From NCBI GenBank assembly GCA_937998875.1, contig CALLBO010000051.1, positions 1-64,000 of the forward strand: a stretch of 64,000 nt of DNA, in the 5' to 3' direction. This DNA comes from an uncultured Granulosicoccaceae bacterium (lineage in GTDB: Bacteria; Pseudomonadota; Gammaproteobacteria; Granulosicoccales; Granulosicoccaceae). Shown here piece by piece: positions 33,846 through 43,577 of this stretch; the first letter of the stretch is position 1; each line of letters starts with the position of its first letter. Made by a program: the position numbers and the translations under genes. The notes beneath the pieces were generated by a model that worked only from the letters and a program-made list of their open reading frames with translations, did not search any database and was not told the origin of the DNA.

Positions 33846-36176
33846 TTACGCCGCTAGCGAGAAGTCTTCCCGCACTAATGTCAGATTGCGATTATACGCC
33901 GGATCCGATTCCAGCATCTCACCCCATTGTTTCTGCATGTACAGCGCTTCCTGCTTGAATCGCATTTGTTTCTCCTGAGTGTTCTCATGGCCCCGGCTGA
34001 CCGACTCGTGATGGTACAACAAGGCATAAGGCGTCCATATATTGCGAAGACCCAGCGTTCTGACCCGCAAGCAAAAATCAACATCGTTAAAAGCCACCTT
34101 CAAATCATTGTCATTCAACCCGTTGACCTGTCGATAGAGCCGCTTCTCCACTGTCAGACACGCAGCAGTCACCGCCGACATATTCTGTGTTAGATGGAGT
34201 CTGGAGAAGTATCCCGCAGACTCTGCGTCAAAGTATTTGTGACCATGTCCTGCAACTCCACCTATACCTAGAATCACACCCGCGTGTTGAACCATATTAT
34301 TTTTGTACAACAACTTGGCACCAACACAGCCTATCTCCGGGCGTAGCGCATGACCTACCATTTCCCGCAGCCATTCATCGTTGATTACCTCGATATCGTT
34401 GTTCATCAGGGTAATGACACTGCCCTTAGCTTTTCCTACCGCAAAATTATTTATCGCAGAGTAGTTGAACTCTCCAGCATATTGAACCAACCTTACATTA
34501 TCCAATGCCTTTAACTGTTCAAAGTAGTCAAGTGTTGCAGGCTCGGACGATTCATTGTCGACTACTAATATTTCATAGTCTGGATAATCGGTGTGTTGCA
34601 ATACGCTACCGATACATTGAGTTAAGATATCAAGCCTGTCCCTGGTGGGAATGATAATACTGACTTTGGGCGGTGTATCCGGCAACGACCACTTTACCCG
34701 ATACGTATTAGGATACTTACCTGCCTCAACAGCAGCGTCAGATCCCACACGTGCCAGATGATCTGCAATCGCCGCAACGCCGCTGTCGGTTGTATAGCTC
34801 TTCGCACTTGCTGTTGCAGACGTTGAACCGGCTGCCATGCGCCAGTGGTAGAGAATTTTTTGTATGTGTTGTACTTCCGCTGGAGTCACCACCTCCATGA
34901 CCCGCAACAACAAATCATGATCCTGAGCACCTTCAAACCCTGTCCGAAGTCCACCGACCTGCTGAATAACACTTCTTTTCAGGGCCACAAGATGGCAAAT
35001 ATAGTTTTGCGATAGCAACAAATCCGGATTCCAATCAGGCTTGAAATGCGGTTCTGCACGCGCCCCGGTACTGTCTATTTTGTCTTCATCTGAATAAATT
35101 AGTTTAAGTAGCGGATTCTCCATGACTGCTTTGGCAATTTCATACAACGCGTGTTCTGCCAGCAAATCATCATGATCAAGAAACACACAATATTCGCCAG
35201 TAGCAAGCTGCAATGCCGAGTTGGTGTTATTGGCGATGCCTGATGACTCCAGTCCAAACACCGCATTAATACGATCATCAGTTTTTACAAAATTTTGTAT
35301 TGCTGTTTTTATTTCCTCGGATTCAGAGCCGTCATCAGAAATACATAACTGCCAGTTCGAATAGCTTTGCTTTATTACTGACTCAATAGCGGCTGTAAGG
35401 AGATCAAGATCACTATTGCAGGTTGGCATAATCACGGATATCTTCGGCCGTTTCGATTTACTGCCAATGCTTACTATGTTTCCTTGTGTCGGTGTTTTCT
35501 GTGCCTCAATTTTCTCAATCCATAAATTGTAGTTGTGGCTCCGCATGGGGTTGGCAAATATCGCTGAGTACCTGCTTTCAAGCAGGCTCTGGTAGGATTG
35601 TCCGGACTTCGACGCCTGCAGCTTCAGCAGCTGTCGGGTGGCGGCGATGGTATCCTCGTGACTGGAGGGGTTCCACCGCATCAGTTTTGAAAGCATGCGG
35701 TTCTCTGCAAACTTAAACGCAACCGGACTCACGGTAAACTCACGTACCTGAAACTGCCCCCGGCTACTAAGCGGGTCAAATCGAATACCACGGGCTTTAC
35801 GATCAAACCTTACAATTCGCTTGCAAACTCTGCGAGATTGATACGGAACCTTGATCGAATCGTCTTCGATATACCCCTTACCGAGATTGACATAGAAAGT
35901 TGCTATATCAGAAACACTACTACACTCGATATCGAGTGTGATCATGTACCATCCGGTATGTAGATCTATTAACGGGAATTCACAAATAAACTGAGGGTCA
36001 TCACCTGTTGATGTCCATGTGCCGATATTACTTCGGTGAGTTTCCTGAATATCGTTCACAGGCTTCAGTCGTGGTTTTATCCGCGGACTCAAGCGCATGA
36101 GTGGGCGCATGATTGGGCGTACTACCGGCGCCAGCACGTTTTTTATTTTTTTTGTTTTCGACGTGTTGAGATTCAT
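33846..36176 (-). CDS. Bifunctional GT2 glycosyltransferase
   Basis: A 776-residue protein with three parts: an N-terminal beta-rich domain (about 50-165, containing GWYMITLDIE), a GT2 domain with ISVIMPTCNS and FLDHDDLL (about 250-490), and a second GT2 domain with VSIIIPTRDR, VVDNESSEP and MNNDIEV (about 500-760). Two active sites suggest transfer of two sugars or polymerisation of a disaccharide. ATG 36176 is the first gene after a 238-base gap downstream of kpsD. No TM helix. Confidence 0.85.
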   Translation of the reverse strand: MNLNTSKTKKIKNVLAPVVRPIMRPLMRLSPRIKPRLKPVNDIQETHRSNIGTWTSTGDDPQFICEFPLIDLHTGWYMITLDIECSSVSDIATFYVNLGKGYIEDDSIKVPYQSRRVCKRIVRFDRKARGIRFDPLSSRGQFQVREFTVSPVAFKFAENRMLSKLMRWNPSSHEDTIAATRQLLKLQASKSGQSYQSLLESRYSAIFANPMRSHNYNLWIEKIEAQKTPTQGNIVSIGSKSKRPKISVIMPTCNSDLDLLTAAIESVIKQSYSNWQLCISDDGSESEEIKTAIQNFVKTDDRINAVFGLESSGIANNTNSALQLATGEYCVFLDHDDLLAEHALYEIAKAVMENPLLKLIYSDEDKIDSTGARAEPHFKPDWNPDLLLSQNYICHLVALKRSVIQQVGGLRTGFEGAQDHDLLLRVMEVVTPAEVQHIQKILYHWRMAAGSTSATASAKSYTTDSGVAAIADHLARVGSDAAVEAGKYPNTYRVKWSLPDTPPKVSIIIPTRDRLDILTQCIGSVLQHTDYPDYEILVVDNESSEPATLDYFEQLKALDNVRLVQYAGEFNYSAINNFAVGKAKGSVITLMNNDIEVINDEWLREMVGHALRPEIGCVGAKLLYKNNMVQHAGVILGIGGVAGHGHKYFDAESAGYFSRLHLTQNMSAVTAACLTVEKRLYRQVNGLNDNDLKVAFNDVDFCLRVRTLGLRNIWTPYALLYHHESVSRGHENTQEKQMRFKQEALYMQKQWGEMLESDPAYNRNLTLVREDFSLAA

Positions 36177-36414
36177 TGTCTCTTCGCAAGTGCATCAATC
36201 CAGGCCAGAGGTACCTGTCAGAACCGGCATAGCCAGCTCTCAGCACCAATCTCCGACTGGTACTCACAACACACACCCCTGACACACTTCACAACGCAAA
36301 CTCCACGCCGGTTCGCGAATCTATTTCTCAAATAATAGCGATTTTGGAATAGTTAACCTGGGGATAGCTATATTGGGTAATAGCACCAGACACCGCGTTG
36401 TTTCCGCGCAGACG
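36177..36414 (-). other. 238-base gap between kpsD and the GT2 gene
   Basis: This is the largest break in the capsule gene series apart from the promoter regions. It may carry an internal promoter for the glycosyltransferase block. I see no gene, no strong hairpin and no clear -10/-35 pair. Confidence 0.35.
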
Positions 36415-38049
36415 CTAAATCGCTAGCGCGACGCTGGTGGCCACTGCAATTTTATAGAGAATATCGCTGATGCTGGCCGCCAGCTGCAGATTCTTGGTGG
36501 GCGCTTTGGGCAAAACCAGCAGCTCGTCACCCTGCTCGACTGGCGAGCTTGCTGCATCCACGACGCGTCCATCCTGCTTCACCAGCAGGATATTTTTCGG
36601 ATTGGCATTGTTTGAGAATCCGCCCGCACGAGCGATATAGCTCTTCGCAGAGCTGCCTTTCTCCCACAGGAAAGCTCTGGGCAGACGGACTTCGCCGGAG
36701 ACCAGAACACTTGGGTTACGGCGTGGGATAAAAATGGTATCGTCATTTTCTAATACGATATCTGCAATGCCGTTTTTTGATACCACAACCAAAGTGCCCT
36801 GCGGTTCAACTGACGATACTTTTTTTACAAACGTAGATATCAGCTCCGCTTCCTGCACTCTGATTCGAGATTCACTGTCCGTGCTGGAGGATGCGGTAAA
36901 ATATTCGGACTCAAGTCGTTTGAGGCTGTTCTCGATCGCACTTTTCTGACGACTGGCGATACTTTTTCGCTTTATGAATATTCGCTCATACGCACTTAAC
37001 TCCGGATCAACTTCAATAAGATCCAGCACCTGCTTTAACGTCGCACGCTTGTTAACTGTAATTGCGGATGCACCGCTGAACGCACCATCAATATTGATGC
37101 TGATGTTGCGTTCAATTACGTCAGATTTAAAGGATACTACGTCTCCATCACCGATTAATCGTTCACGGAATTTGGCCAAAGGAAGGTACTCAAATGTACT
37201 TTCACCTGCTCGAACCTGACTTAACGCTACATGCGTAACCCCAGATGAAGGAGACGCCAGTTCAATCACGTCATCTCCAGTAATAGTGTCGGCGGTAAAC
37301 TCGAACCTGTTCGGCTTTGCCGCATCACCACCAACAAATACGGTCTGCATCAGAGGCCTGACAACGATAGCATCACCCTCTTTCAGAACTACATCAGGGA
37401 TGACGCCGTTGCGAATAAAATCGTACAGATCAACTACCGCAATGGTTTTTGAATTACGGTTTATCTCAATCTTCCGGAAACTACCACTGGCTGAATCTAT
37501 GCCACCGGCCTTATCAATAAAGTTCAGCACCGAACTTGTCGGCATGCCGGCGTACTTACCGGGCTTATGCACATACCCGGTCACATAAACACTCGCCGAC
37601 TGAGAAGTGATCAAGTTAGTGTAGACTCTCACATCATTGGTATAGACTCTCGCAATAGCAGCTTTTACCGTTGCGTTGACCTGCGAGTTTTTAACGCCAC
37701 CAAGTCGCACCGGCCCAACATCAGGTATGAAGATATTGCCCTGGGTATCGACCGTCTGGACCTTCTCATAGGTCGTAGCACCCCATATTCTAATAGCGAC
37801 TTTATCACCGGCACCGACTATATAATCAGAATTGAGACCCTGCGTTTCAGATGCAGAGAATCCACCACCAAACAGCGTGTGTCCGAACGGCCTGGTGCGC
37901 TCCCGCAACTGATCGAGTTGTGCTGATTCTTTCTGCTCAAAGATGGCGCTCTGTCTTTCCATGACTGCATCGTCTGGATCAACAGTTGTCTGCGCCACTG
38001 TTGCAGTACTGATCAGCAGTGCAGAAAAAATTAGTAATAATGTTCGCAT
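36415..38049 (-). CDS. kpsD: KpsD-like capsule export protein
   Basis: Periplasmic/outer-membrane polysaccharide export component of the group 2 capsule exporter. From ATG 38049 it has 544 residues with a signal peptide (RTLLLIFSALLISTATVAQ). The Poly_export/SLBB regions include YIVGAGDKVAIRIWGATTYEK, GNIFIPDVGPVRLGGVKNSQ and later SLBB segments (SVLVSGEVRLPRAFLWEKG). It is close to E. coli KpsD (558 aa) over its length. TTG 38076 with an upstream AGGGAG would give 553 residues and overlap kpsE by 11 bases. Confidence 0.93.
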   Translation of the reverse strand: MRTLLLIFSALLISTATVAQTTVDPDDAVMERQSAIFEQKESAQLDQLRERTRPFGHTLFGGGFSASETQGLNSDYIVGAGDKVAIRIWGATTYEKVQTVDTQGNIFIPDVGPVRLGGVKNSQVNATVKAAIARVYTNDVRVYTNLITSQSASVYVTGYVHKPGKYAGMPTSSVLNFIDKAGGIDSASGSFRKIEINRNSKTIAVVDLYDFIRNGVIPDVVLKEGDAIVVRPLMQTVFVGGDAAKPNRFEFTADTITGDDVIELASPSSGVTHVALSQVRAGESTFEYLPLAKFRERLIGDGDVVSFKSDVIERNISINIDGAFSGASAITVNKRATLKQVLDLIEVDPELSAYERIFIKRKSIASRQKSAIENSLKRLESEYFTASSSTDSESRIRVQEAELISTFVKKVSSVEPQGTLVVVSKNGIADIVLENDDTIFIPRRNPSVLVSGEVRLPRAFLWEKGSSAKSYIARAGGFSNNANPKNILLVKQDGRVVDAASSPVEQGDELLVLPKAPTKNLQLAASISDILYKIAVATSVALAI

Positions 38050-38065
38050 ATGCGTTTTCAGTTGA

Positions 38066-39148
38066 TTAAATAGCAAAGTCTATATGCTCCCTGACCGCCG
38101 CTCTGAACAAGGCAAAAATTGCATAGAGCAGGAAGGAAAGCAGGATCGTACTTATCGCATCAATAAAACGATCAGGCTCGGTTGAAGATGTCGGCTTGCT
38201 TGGCTTCACAAAAGTGGCGAGATAGCGCTTTTTAGTATGTGATTCAACTCTTGCTGCCTCCAACGCCTGCAATGCCGCCGCATAACGTTGTCGTGCCAAC
38301 TCTTCTTCAACAAGCAATGGTTTGTACCGTTCTATCGCTGTACCAACACCTTGTTCATTCGACAGTCGCTGACGCTCACGTTGCATTTCAGTTTCAAGAC
38401 CATTCATCCGGTTCTTTAGTGCCCGCATCTCGACAGTAGACTCGCGCAAATAAGCAGACTTCTCGGTATAAAGCGCCCGGGTTTCTGCAAGCTTGCGTTC
38501 CATTGCCGAAATCACCCCGGCGATTGCAACCGCGTCAGTTCCCGGATCGATAGATTGATTTTCACTGGTGAACCGGGACAGTCGATCAGAAACATCACGT
38601 GCATTGGCAGTGGCATTCTGCACTTCCTCCAAAGCGGTTTGCAGAGTATCCTCCACAATCCGATCAGACAGGCGATTGATAAGCAGCTCGCTGCGGGCGA
38701 TGATTTCACTATTAACCTTATGCGCTATATCCGGGGAATAAGCTCTCGTGGTTATTGAAATAATTGAACTGGATTCTTCAAACTTGACACCCACCATATC
38801 TCGAAAATAATCGAGATAATCTTCATCATTCGAGTTTTTGTCCAATCGCGAAACAAAATCGACTGTTGGTTGGGAATAGTGATCACGAAGTGAATATTTC
38901 TCATCAAGATGCAGCGCCAGCTCCATAGATGCGATGTAGTCCGACACTACCAATACATCTTGCGTATCCGGAGTGCTGACCGGCAGCAGACCCCCAAACG
39001 AGAAATTTGAGGCTGACTGATTGCCACTGCGTAGTACCACTGATGATTCTGAAACGTAACGGTCAGACGCAATCAAGCCGAAGTAGCAGACTGCTATCAA
39101 CACCGGCACCAAAGCCGCAACCACAACTCTCAACGCTATAGGATTCAA
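38066..39148 (-). CDS. kpsE: KpsE-like capsule export membrane protein
   Basis: Polysaccharide co-polymerase that links the ABC exporter to KpsD across the periplasm. It has 360 residues: TM at about 7-26, a large periplasmic coiled-coil domain (about 150-310), and a C-terminal TM (about 330-350). The Wzz-like N-terminal domain has DRYVSESSVVLRS. TTG 39148 overlaps the kpsT stop by four bases (TTGA), so the two are coupled. Confidence 0.92.
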   Translation of the reverse strand: MNPIALRVVVAALVPVLIAVCYFGLIASDRYVSESSVVLRSGNQSASNFSFGGLLPVSTPDTQDVLVVSDYIASMELALHLDEKYSLRDHYSQPTVDFVSRLDKNSNDEDYLDYFRDMVGVKFEESSSIISITTRAYSPDIAHKVNSEIIARSELLINRLSDRIVEDTLQTALEEVQNATANARDVSDRLSRFTSENQSIDPGTDAVAIAGVISAMERKLAETRALYTEKSAYLRESTVEMRALKNRMNGLETEMQRERQRLSNEQGVGTAIERYKPLLVEEELARQRYAAALQALEAARVESHTKKRYLATFVKPSKPTSSTEPDRFIDAISTILLSFLLYAIFALFRAAVREHIDFAI

Positions 39149-39813
39149 GCGACGCTCTTCTTAAATAGTAATTTTCGGTACAACATAAATGCGTCATCCA
39201 GATTGTCAAAATAGTGCAGACGACCCTCATGCAACACGGTCGCAACATCACAGTTCTTACGGATAGTCTGTTCGTTATGAGATACCAGAATGACAGAGCA
39301 AGTCTGACGTCTCTGTTTGAATATCTGCCTGAACTTCTCTTTCAACCTCGCATCGCCGGTCTCAAGAGCCTCATCCACCAGGTAGTAGTCAAAATCCAGC
39401 GCATAGCTCAGCGACATCGCAAAACGGGATCTCATACCCGCAGAATATGAGGATAGCGGACGATCAAAATATTGCCCGAGCTCCGCAAACTCGTTCGTCT
39501 TCCGCTCCACTTCCACATAAGAGGCGCCGTAGATACGAGCCACGAACCTTGCATTTTCCCTGCCCGTCAATGTGCCTTGAAATCCACCGGAATACCCCAT
39601 TGGCCACGAAAGACGGCTGGTGCGGACCACCCGGCCATTGTCGGGCTTATCGGCACCGCCAATAATACGAATCAGTGTACTTTTACCCGCGCCGTTCGCC
39701 CCCAACACGCCAACACTTTTGCGATACGGAAATTTGAAGCTGATGTCATTCAGCACCAGATGCGCGTTATCACCCACACCGTATGATTTGGAAACGTTTT
39801 CGAGCGCTATCAC
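39145..39813 (-). CDS. kpsT: KpsT-like capsule ABC exporter ATPase
   Basis: ATP-binding subunit that drives capsule polysaccharide export with KpsM. It has 222 residues from GTG 39813, with Walker A GANGAGKST, signature LSSYSAGMRSR, Walker B YYLVDEAL and switch His in LVSHNE. I prefer GTG 39813, preceded by GGAAG, because it gives the usual KpsT start and length. A TTG at 39846 would add 11 residues. It starts 4 bases after the kpsM stop. Confidence 0.93.
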   Translation of the reverse strand: MIALENVSKSYGVGDNAHLVLNDISFKFPYRKSVGVLGANGAGKSTLIRIIGGADKPDNGRVVRTSRLSWPMGYSGGFQGTLTGRENARFVARIYGASYVEVERKTNEFAELGQYFDRPLSSYSAGMRSRFAMSLSYALDFDYYLVDEALETGDARLKEKFRQIFKQRRQTCSVILVSHNEQTIRKNCDVATVLHEGRLHYFDNLDDAFMLYRKLLFKKSVA

Positions 39814-39817
39814 GTGA

Positions 39818-40618
39818 CTACTTCCGTTGTCGCTCAAAAAAGCCAAGCAACATCAACCCCAGACCAATCTGCACGATGGCAAATATGCAAACATAGTCAA
39901 GGTTTATATAGCGGCTATTGAAACTTACAAACAGAGACGATCGAATTAGTTCTATGCAATGAAGCAACGGATTATATAAAGCGTATTCCCGAGCAAAAGG
40001 CGGAATCATGCTCGCTGTAAAAAACATACCGGATGTTAGAAACAGCGGCTTACCGAGAATAGGTTCTGAGATCTTTTTTACGAACTCATAGCGAATACTG
40101 ACAGCTCCTACAACAAGCCCTAAGCCTAAACCAAGCAATATCAGCAAACTGAAGCCAACCATTACCCCTGGGAGATTTTCTATTTGAAAAGTAACACCCG
40201 CGAAAAACAAACCAAGAACCAGCAAGATAAATACAGATATCGATAACAGTGAATTTACAATCAACGTCGCTATCAACAAATCCATGCGAGTAACTTGCGG
40301 AAACATCAGTAATGATTGATTTCCACGGGTACCCTGAGCCACCTCAGAGAAAATATCGCGAAACATAAAAAAAGGACTTATACCCGCAACAAAAAACAAC
40401 GTAATCGGTATGCCTGAAGGTGCGCCACCGCGCCCGATCAATTGAAACACAAATACAAACACTGACGTAAATACCAGTGGTTCGATTAATGCCCAGGCAA
40501 AACCGAGCCTGCGGTTACCGTAGCGGGATTTAAGTTCACGCAATATCAGCGCATGCAATACACGACACTGTATTGTAAATACGCTCTCAGGCCGGTCTGC
40601 CACATTGGCGAAAGACAT
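39818..40618 (-). CDS. kpsM: KpsM-like capsule ABC exporter permease
   Basis: Membrane subunit of the group 2 capsule exporter, 266 residues with six predicted TM helices. The ABC-2 type motif LKSRYGNRRLGFAWALIEPL follows the N-terminal region, as in KpsM. It is the first exporter gene, 12 bases after the small lipoprotein gene and directly before kpsT. Confidence 0.93.
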   Translation of the reverse strand: MSFANVADRPESVFTIQCRVLHALILRELKSRYGNRRLGFAWALIEPLVFTSVFVFVFQLIGRGGAPSGIPITLFFVAGISPFFMFRDIFSEVAQGTRGNQSLLMFPQVTRMDLLIATLIVNSLLSISVFILLVLGLFFAGVTFQIENLPGVMVGFSLLILLGLGLGLVVGAVSIRYEFVKKISEPILGKPLFLTSGMFFTASMIPPFAREYALYNPLLHCIELIRSSLFVSFNSRYINLDYVCIFAIVQIGLGLMLLGFFERQRK

Positions 40619-40630
40619 TCTGGTCAGCCG

Positions 40631-40996
40631 TTAACGCACAAATGACGACAACGGCAGATCAATCCAGCCACGCAAATCATCCTTGCAACTGACCCCCGGT
40701 ATGCTTTGTCCATCTGTAAACATTGCATAACGCCTGCAAGTTCTGCCGTTGGCAGAAAAATATTCCGACTGCACTACCAGCTCGACTGATGTACCCAGTT
40801 GCGGATCGACGTACACCTGCGGCACTCCAACAGAAGCTTCTGCCACAGCACTGGCTTTTGCATCGCCTGCATTCCGGGTATTTACTGCAGTTTGCGCGGG
40901 CAATTCGCCCATGCTTTTGTACTTATCAGGGGTAGTAGTGCAGCCGCTTGCCAGCATCAGGCAGATAGATACCGTGGTGACCTTAAACCATTCCAT
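40631..40996 (-). CDS. Small lipoprotein between kpsF/kdsD and kpsM
   Basis: A 121-residue protein with signal peptide and lipobox (LASGC, Cys18 or so), thus membrane-anchored. The C-terminal part, EYFSANGRTCRRYAMF then GVSCKDDLRGW, recalls the C-terminal domain of 17-kDa surface-antigen/RcsF-like lipoproteins and holds two Cys that could form a disulfide. ATG 40996 follows a GGTGGTGA site and is one base past the kdsD stop; GTG 41011 is less likely. I find no standard Kps counterpart. Its place in the operon suggests a role in capsule export or outer-membrane assembly. Confidence 0.72.
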   Translation of the reverse strand: MEWFKVTTVSICLMLASGCTTTPDKYKSMGELPAQTAVNTRNAGDAKASAVAEASVGVPQVYVDPQLGTSVELVVQSEYFSANGRTCRRYAMFTDGQSIPGVSCKDDLRGWIDLPLSSFVR

Positions 40997-40997
40997 A

Positions 40998-42017
40998 TTA
41001 TTCACCACCACTGAATATTTCTAAAATACCGCAAATAGTTTCGCGCTCACCATCACGGGCGGAAATGACCACCAGTGCCCGAACTTTATTTTCACGCATA
41101 AGATTTTCTGCATCTTTAATAAGTGACTCAGCAGAGACACAGACAGGGTCAAGGGTCATGTGCTCGCTTACCGGTTGCTCCATAACCGACGCACCTGACA
41201 GCAAAGCACGCCGCAAATCACCATCGGTGAAAATACCCAACACCTTATGATCTGTATGCACTACAACCAAACCCAGTCTCGATGCAGTCATTGCCATCAC
41301 CGCAGTTGAAATTGTGTCATCGGGTGAGCACAACGGGACGTTATCACATTGCATGACATCACGAACTTTCGAATGCAGGCTTTTACCCAGCATGCCACCG
41401 GGATGGAAGTGGGCAAAATCTGCGGGTGCAAAATTCTTTGCTTTCATCAGTGCAACTGCAAGTGCATCACCAACCGCCATCGTAACCAGCGTTGATGTGG
41501 TGGGTGCGAGATTATGTGGGCAAACTTCCCGTTCAACCGGCAGTACCAGCGTTACATCCGAAGAATCGCCAATACTAGAGTTGGGTCTGCCGACAAAGCT
41601 TATGGTTTTATTACCAAAGTACTTTATCGACGGCAGCAACTTCACAACTTCTTCAGTCCTGCCCGAATTAGAAATTAAAAGCACAACATCGGTCGGGGTA
41701 ATCATTCCTAGATCACCGTGTACGGCATCGGCCGGGTGCACATAAAAAGCAGGTGTTCCGGTAGAGGCCAGCGTGGCAGCGATCTTTTGCCCGACTATGC
41801 CGGACTTGCCCATACCAATAACAATAACCCGGCCGGTCGCTTGCACAATAAGCTGTACCGCTTGATCGAATTCAGGCCCCAAGCCACCAGCAATGCTCGC
41901 AAGTGCTGCCGACTGCGCCAGTATGGAATCACGTCCCAGTTGTAGAGTATCTGTTTCAGTCTTTATATCCTGATAATCAGACACTGATATGACATCCGTC
42001 AATTGAACCCCCGCCAA
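40998..42017 (-). CDS. kpsF: Arabinose-5-phosphate isomerase (KdsD/KpsF)
   Basis: Isomerises ribulose-5-phosphate to arabinose-5-phosphate, the precursor of Kdo needed by KpsC and KpsS. It has 339 residues: a SIS domain (GMGKSGIVGQKIAATLASTGT, SNSGRTEEV, APTTSTL) and two C-terminal CBS domains. The start is TTG 42017. It lies upstream of kpsM as in E. coli K1/K5 (kpsF). The 147-base gap ahead of it may hold a promoter; no gene is seen in it. Confidence 0.95.
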   Translation of the reverse strand: MAGVQLTDVISVSDYQDIKTETDTLQLGRDSILAQSAALASIAGGLGPEFDQAVQLIVQATGRVIVIGMGKSGIVGQKIAATLASTGTPAFYVHPADAVHGDLGMITPTDVVLLISNSGRTEEVVKLLPSIKYFGNKTISFVGRPNSSIGDSSDVTLVLPVEREVCPHNLAPTTSTLVTMAVGDALAVALMKAKNFAPADFAHFHPGGMLGKSLHSKVRDVMQCDNVPLCSPDDTISTAVMAMTASRLGLVVVHTDHKVLGIFTDGDLRRALLSGASVMEQPVSEHMTLDPVCVSAESLIKDAENLMRENKVRALVVISARDGERETICGILEIFSGGE

Positions 42018-42164
42018 TCAATAGCGTTTTACGATAGCGAAAGAGAGAAGTGCAATAAACACGCCGGTCATCGTTAACGATGCCTTGCGTTCATACGAGA
42101 TAACGGCATGACAAATAATTGACTGGTCGATCTCACGAAAGTACCGGAACTGTCGGGCAACTGA

Positions 42165-43565
42165 CTATTCTGTCAGTTCAGCCAACCTTGACTCGGCACG
42201 TGCCCTGTCAAAGCGTAAAATTCTATCTGCACTGCTGCTCCCGGCGACGTTATCTGCTTTCAGCGACCGCCGGTAGTGATCGACGGCGACGTCCGTCTGG
42301 CCAAGGTGCTCGAAGCTTACCGCCAGATTGAAAAAGATCGCGGCGGGTTGTTCGGGCGCGCTCTTAAGTGCTGCAACAAAAGCATCGTTGGCTTCAGGCC
42401 ATCTGCCAGTGCGACCAAAGTGGTGACCCAGAATTAAATATAAAGCCGCCTGATCCTCGGACGATCGGACAGCAAGACTGCGTAGCTCATTCTCTATTTC
42501 ACTATCTGTATCGGCCAGCTTAAGCATGGCAGAAAATACCGTCTGATCTTCAGGGTAAATGCTTAACAAGTGTCGGTAACGCTCAACGGCAAGCTGAGTG
42601 TTTTCGTTACGCAGCGCCACGGAGGCGACACCGAGATTTGCCTCCCGATTGTCGGGCTCATACTGTACGGCAAGCCTGTACCACTTTTCGGCAGCAATGT
42701 AATCCCGGTTAGCGAGCGCTCTATCAGCGTTGTACAACGCACCGGTTGCATCCGCCGCACCCGGTACAACTGCAGGTTCGAACGATTTTAAATTTCGCGA
42801 GGGCAATTCAGTAACATCCTGTTGCGGAATAGCTTCAACACTACTTGTCATTTCACCATGCTCACTTACTGCTGTGGGAATCTCAACCACTTCATCCGGC
42901 GCCGGAGGTTGATCAAATTCCAGCCTTAACCTCAACTCATAGTTTTCCAGTGCCAATACTTCCAGCTGTTGGGCCTTCTCCTCAAGCTGTACTTTAAGTT
43001 CTACAACTTCCGGATTCTCCGCAATAACCACAGGTATGTGGCTACTCGCGGCAGGTGATTCACGGGACTCAGACTTGACCTCTATTTCCTGTGCTAATTC
43101 CGGAGGTGTGACGACAAGCACCGCTGCACTTGGCGGCTCTAATGGTAAGTCACCCTGCAACAGTGCAGGCTTGTCAGACTGTAGAGTGTCACTGCGCTTC
43201 TCGTTCAACTCTTTCCTACCCGCTTCTATTTCCTGCAAATGCGCTGTAACAAGCCGGTTGTTGTGCTCAACAAACCAGTAAAAACCAATGATTAGTAATA
43301 GTGTAGATACCAACCACGTTAGATAGAAAACCGGATCAACTCTCTGCAGAGCCAATAACCATTTTCGTTTCGACGAAACAGCCCGCGGTGTATCGATTTC
43401 TATTGGTTCTGCTTCCGGCTCAGCAGACCCCGGCGCCTCATCAAGTTTTGGTAAATCTTCAGATTCTGATGGTTTCTCAATCCTGCAGGCTTCATTTTCA
43501 TCTGTGCGGGTTTGAGCCATATCACAATCTGGTTCCAGTACTAACTCCATATCTACATCCACCAC
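42165..43565 (-). CDS. Membrane-anchored TPR protein (MshN-like)
   Basis: A 466-residue inner-membrane protein with an acidic cytoplasmic N-terminus (1 to about 70), one TM (about 78-100) and a periplasmic region with a coiled coil (about 105-210). C-terminal TPR units (about 260-460) include AEKWYRLAVQYEPDNREAN. This resembles MshN of MSHA pilus systems. It follows the secretin gene by 12 bases, so the pair is likely one machine. The start is GTG 43565 or ATG 43550. Confidence 0.7.
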   Translation of the reverse strand: MVDVDMELVLEPDCDMAQTRTDENEACRIEKPSESEDLPKLDEAPGSAEPEAEPIEIDTPRAVSSKRKWLLALQRVDPVFYLTWLVSTLLLIIGFYWFVEHNNRLVTAHLQEIEAGRKELNEKRSDTLQSDKPALLQGDLPLEPPSAAVLVVTPPELAQEIEVKSESRESPAASSHIPVVIAENPEVVELKVQLEEKAQQLEVLALENYELRLRLEFDQPPAPDEVVEIPTAVSEHGEMTSSVEAIPQQDVTELPSRNLKSFEPAVVPGAADATGALYNADRALANRDYIAAEKWYRLAVQYEPDNREANLGVASVALRNENTQLAVERYRHLLSIYPEDQTVFSAMLKLADTDSEIENELRSLAVRSSEDQAALYLILGHHFGRTGRWPEANDAFVAALKSAPEQPAAIFFNLAVSFEHLGQTDVAVDHYRRSLKADNVAGSSSADRILRFDRARAESRLAELTE

Positions 43566-43577
43566 TATTTATTACGC

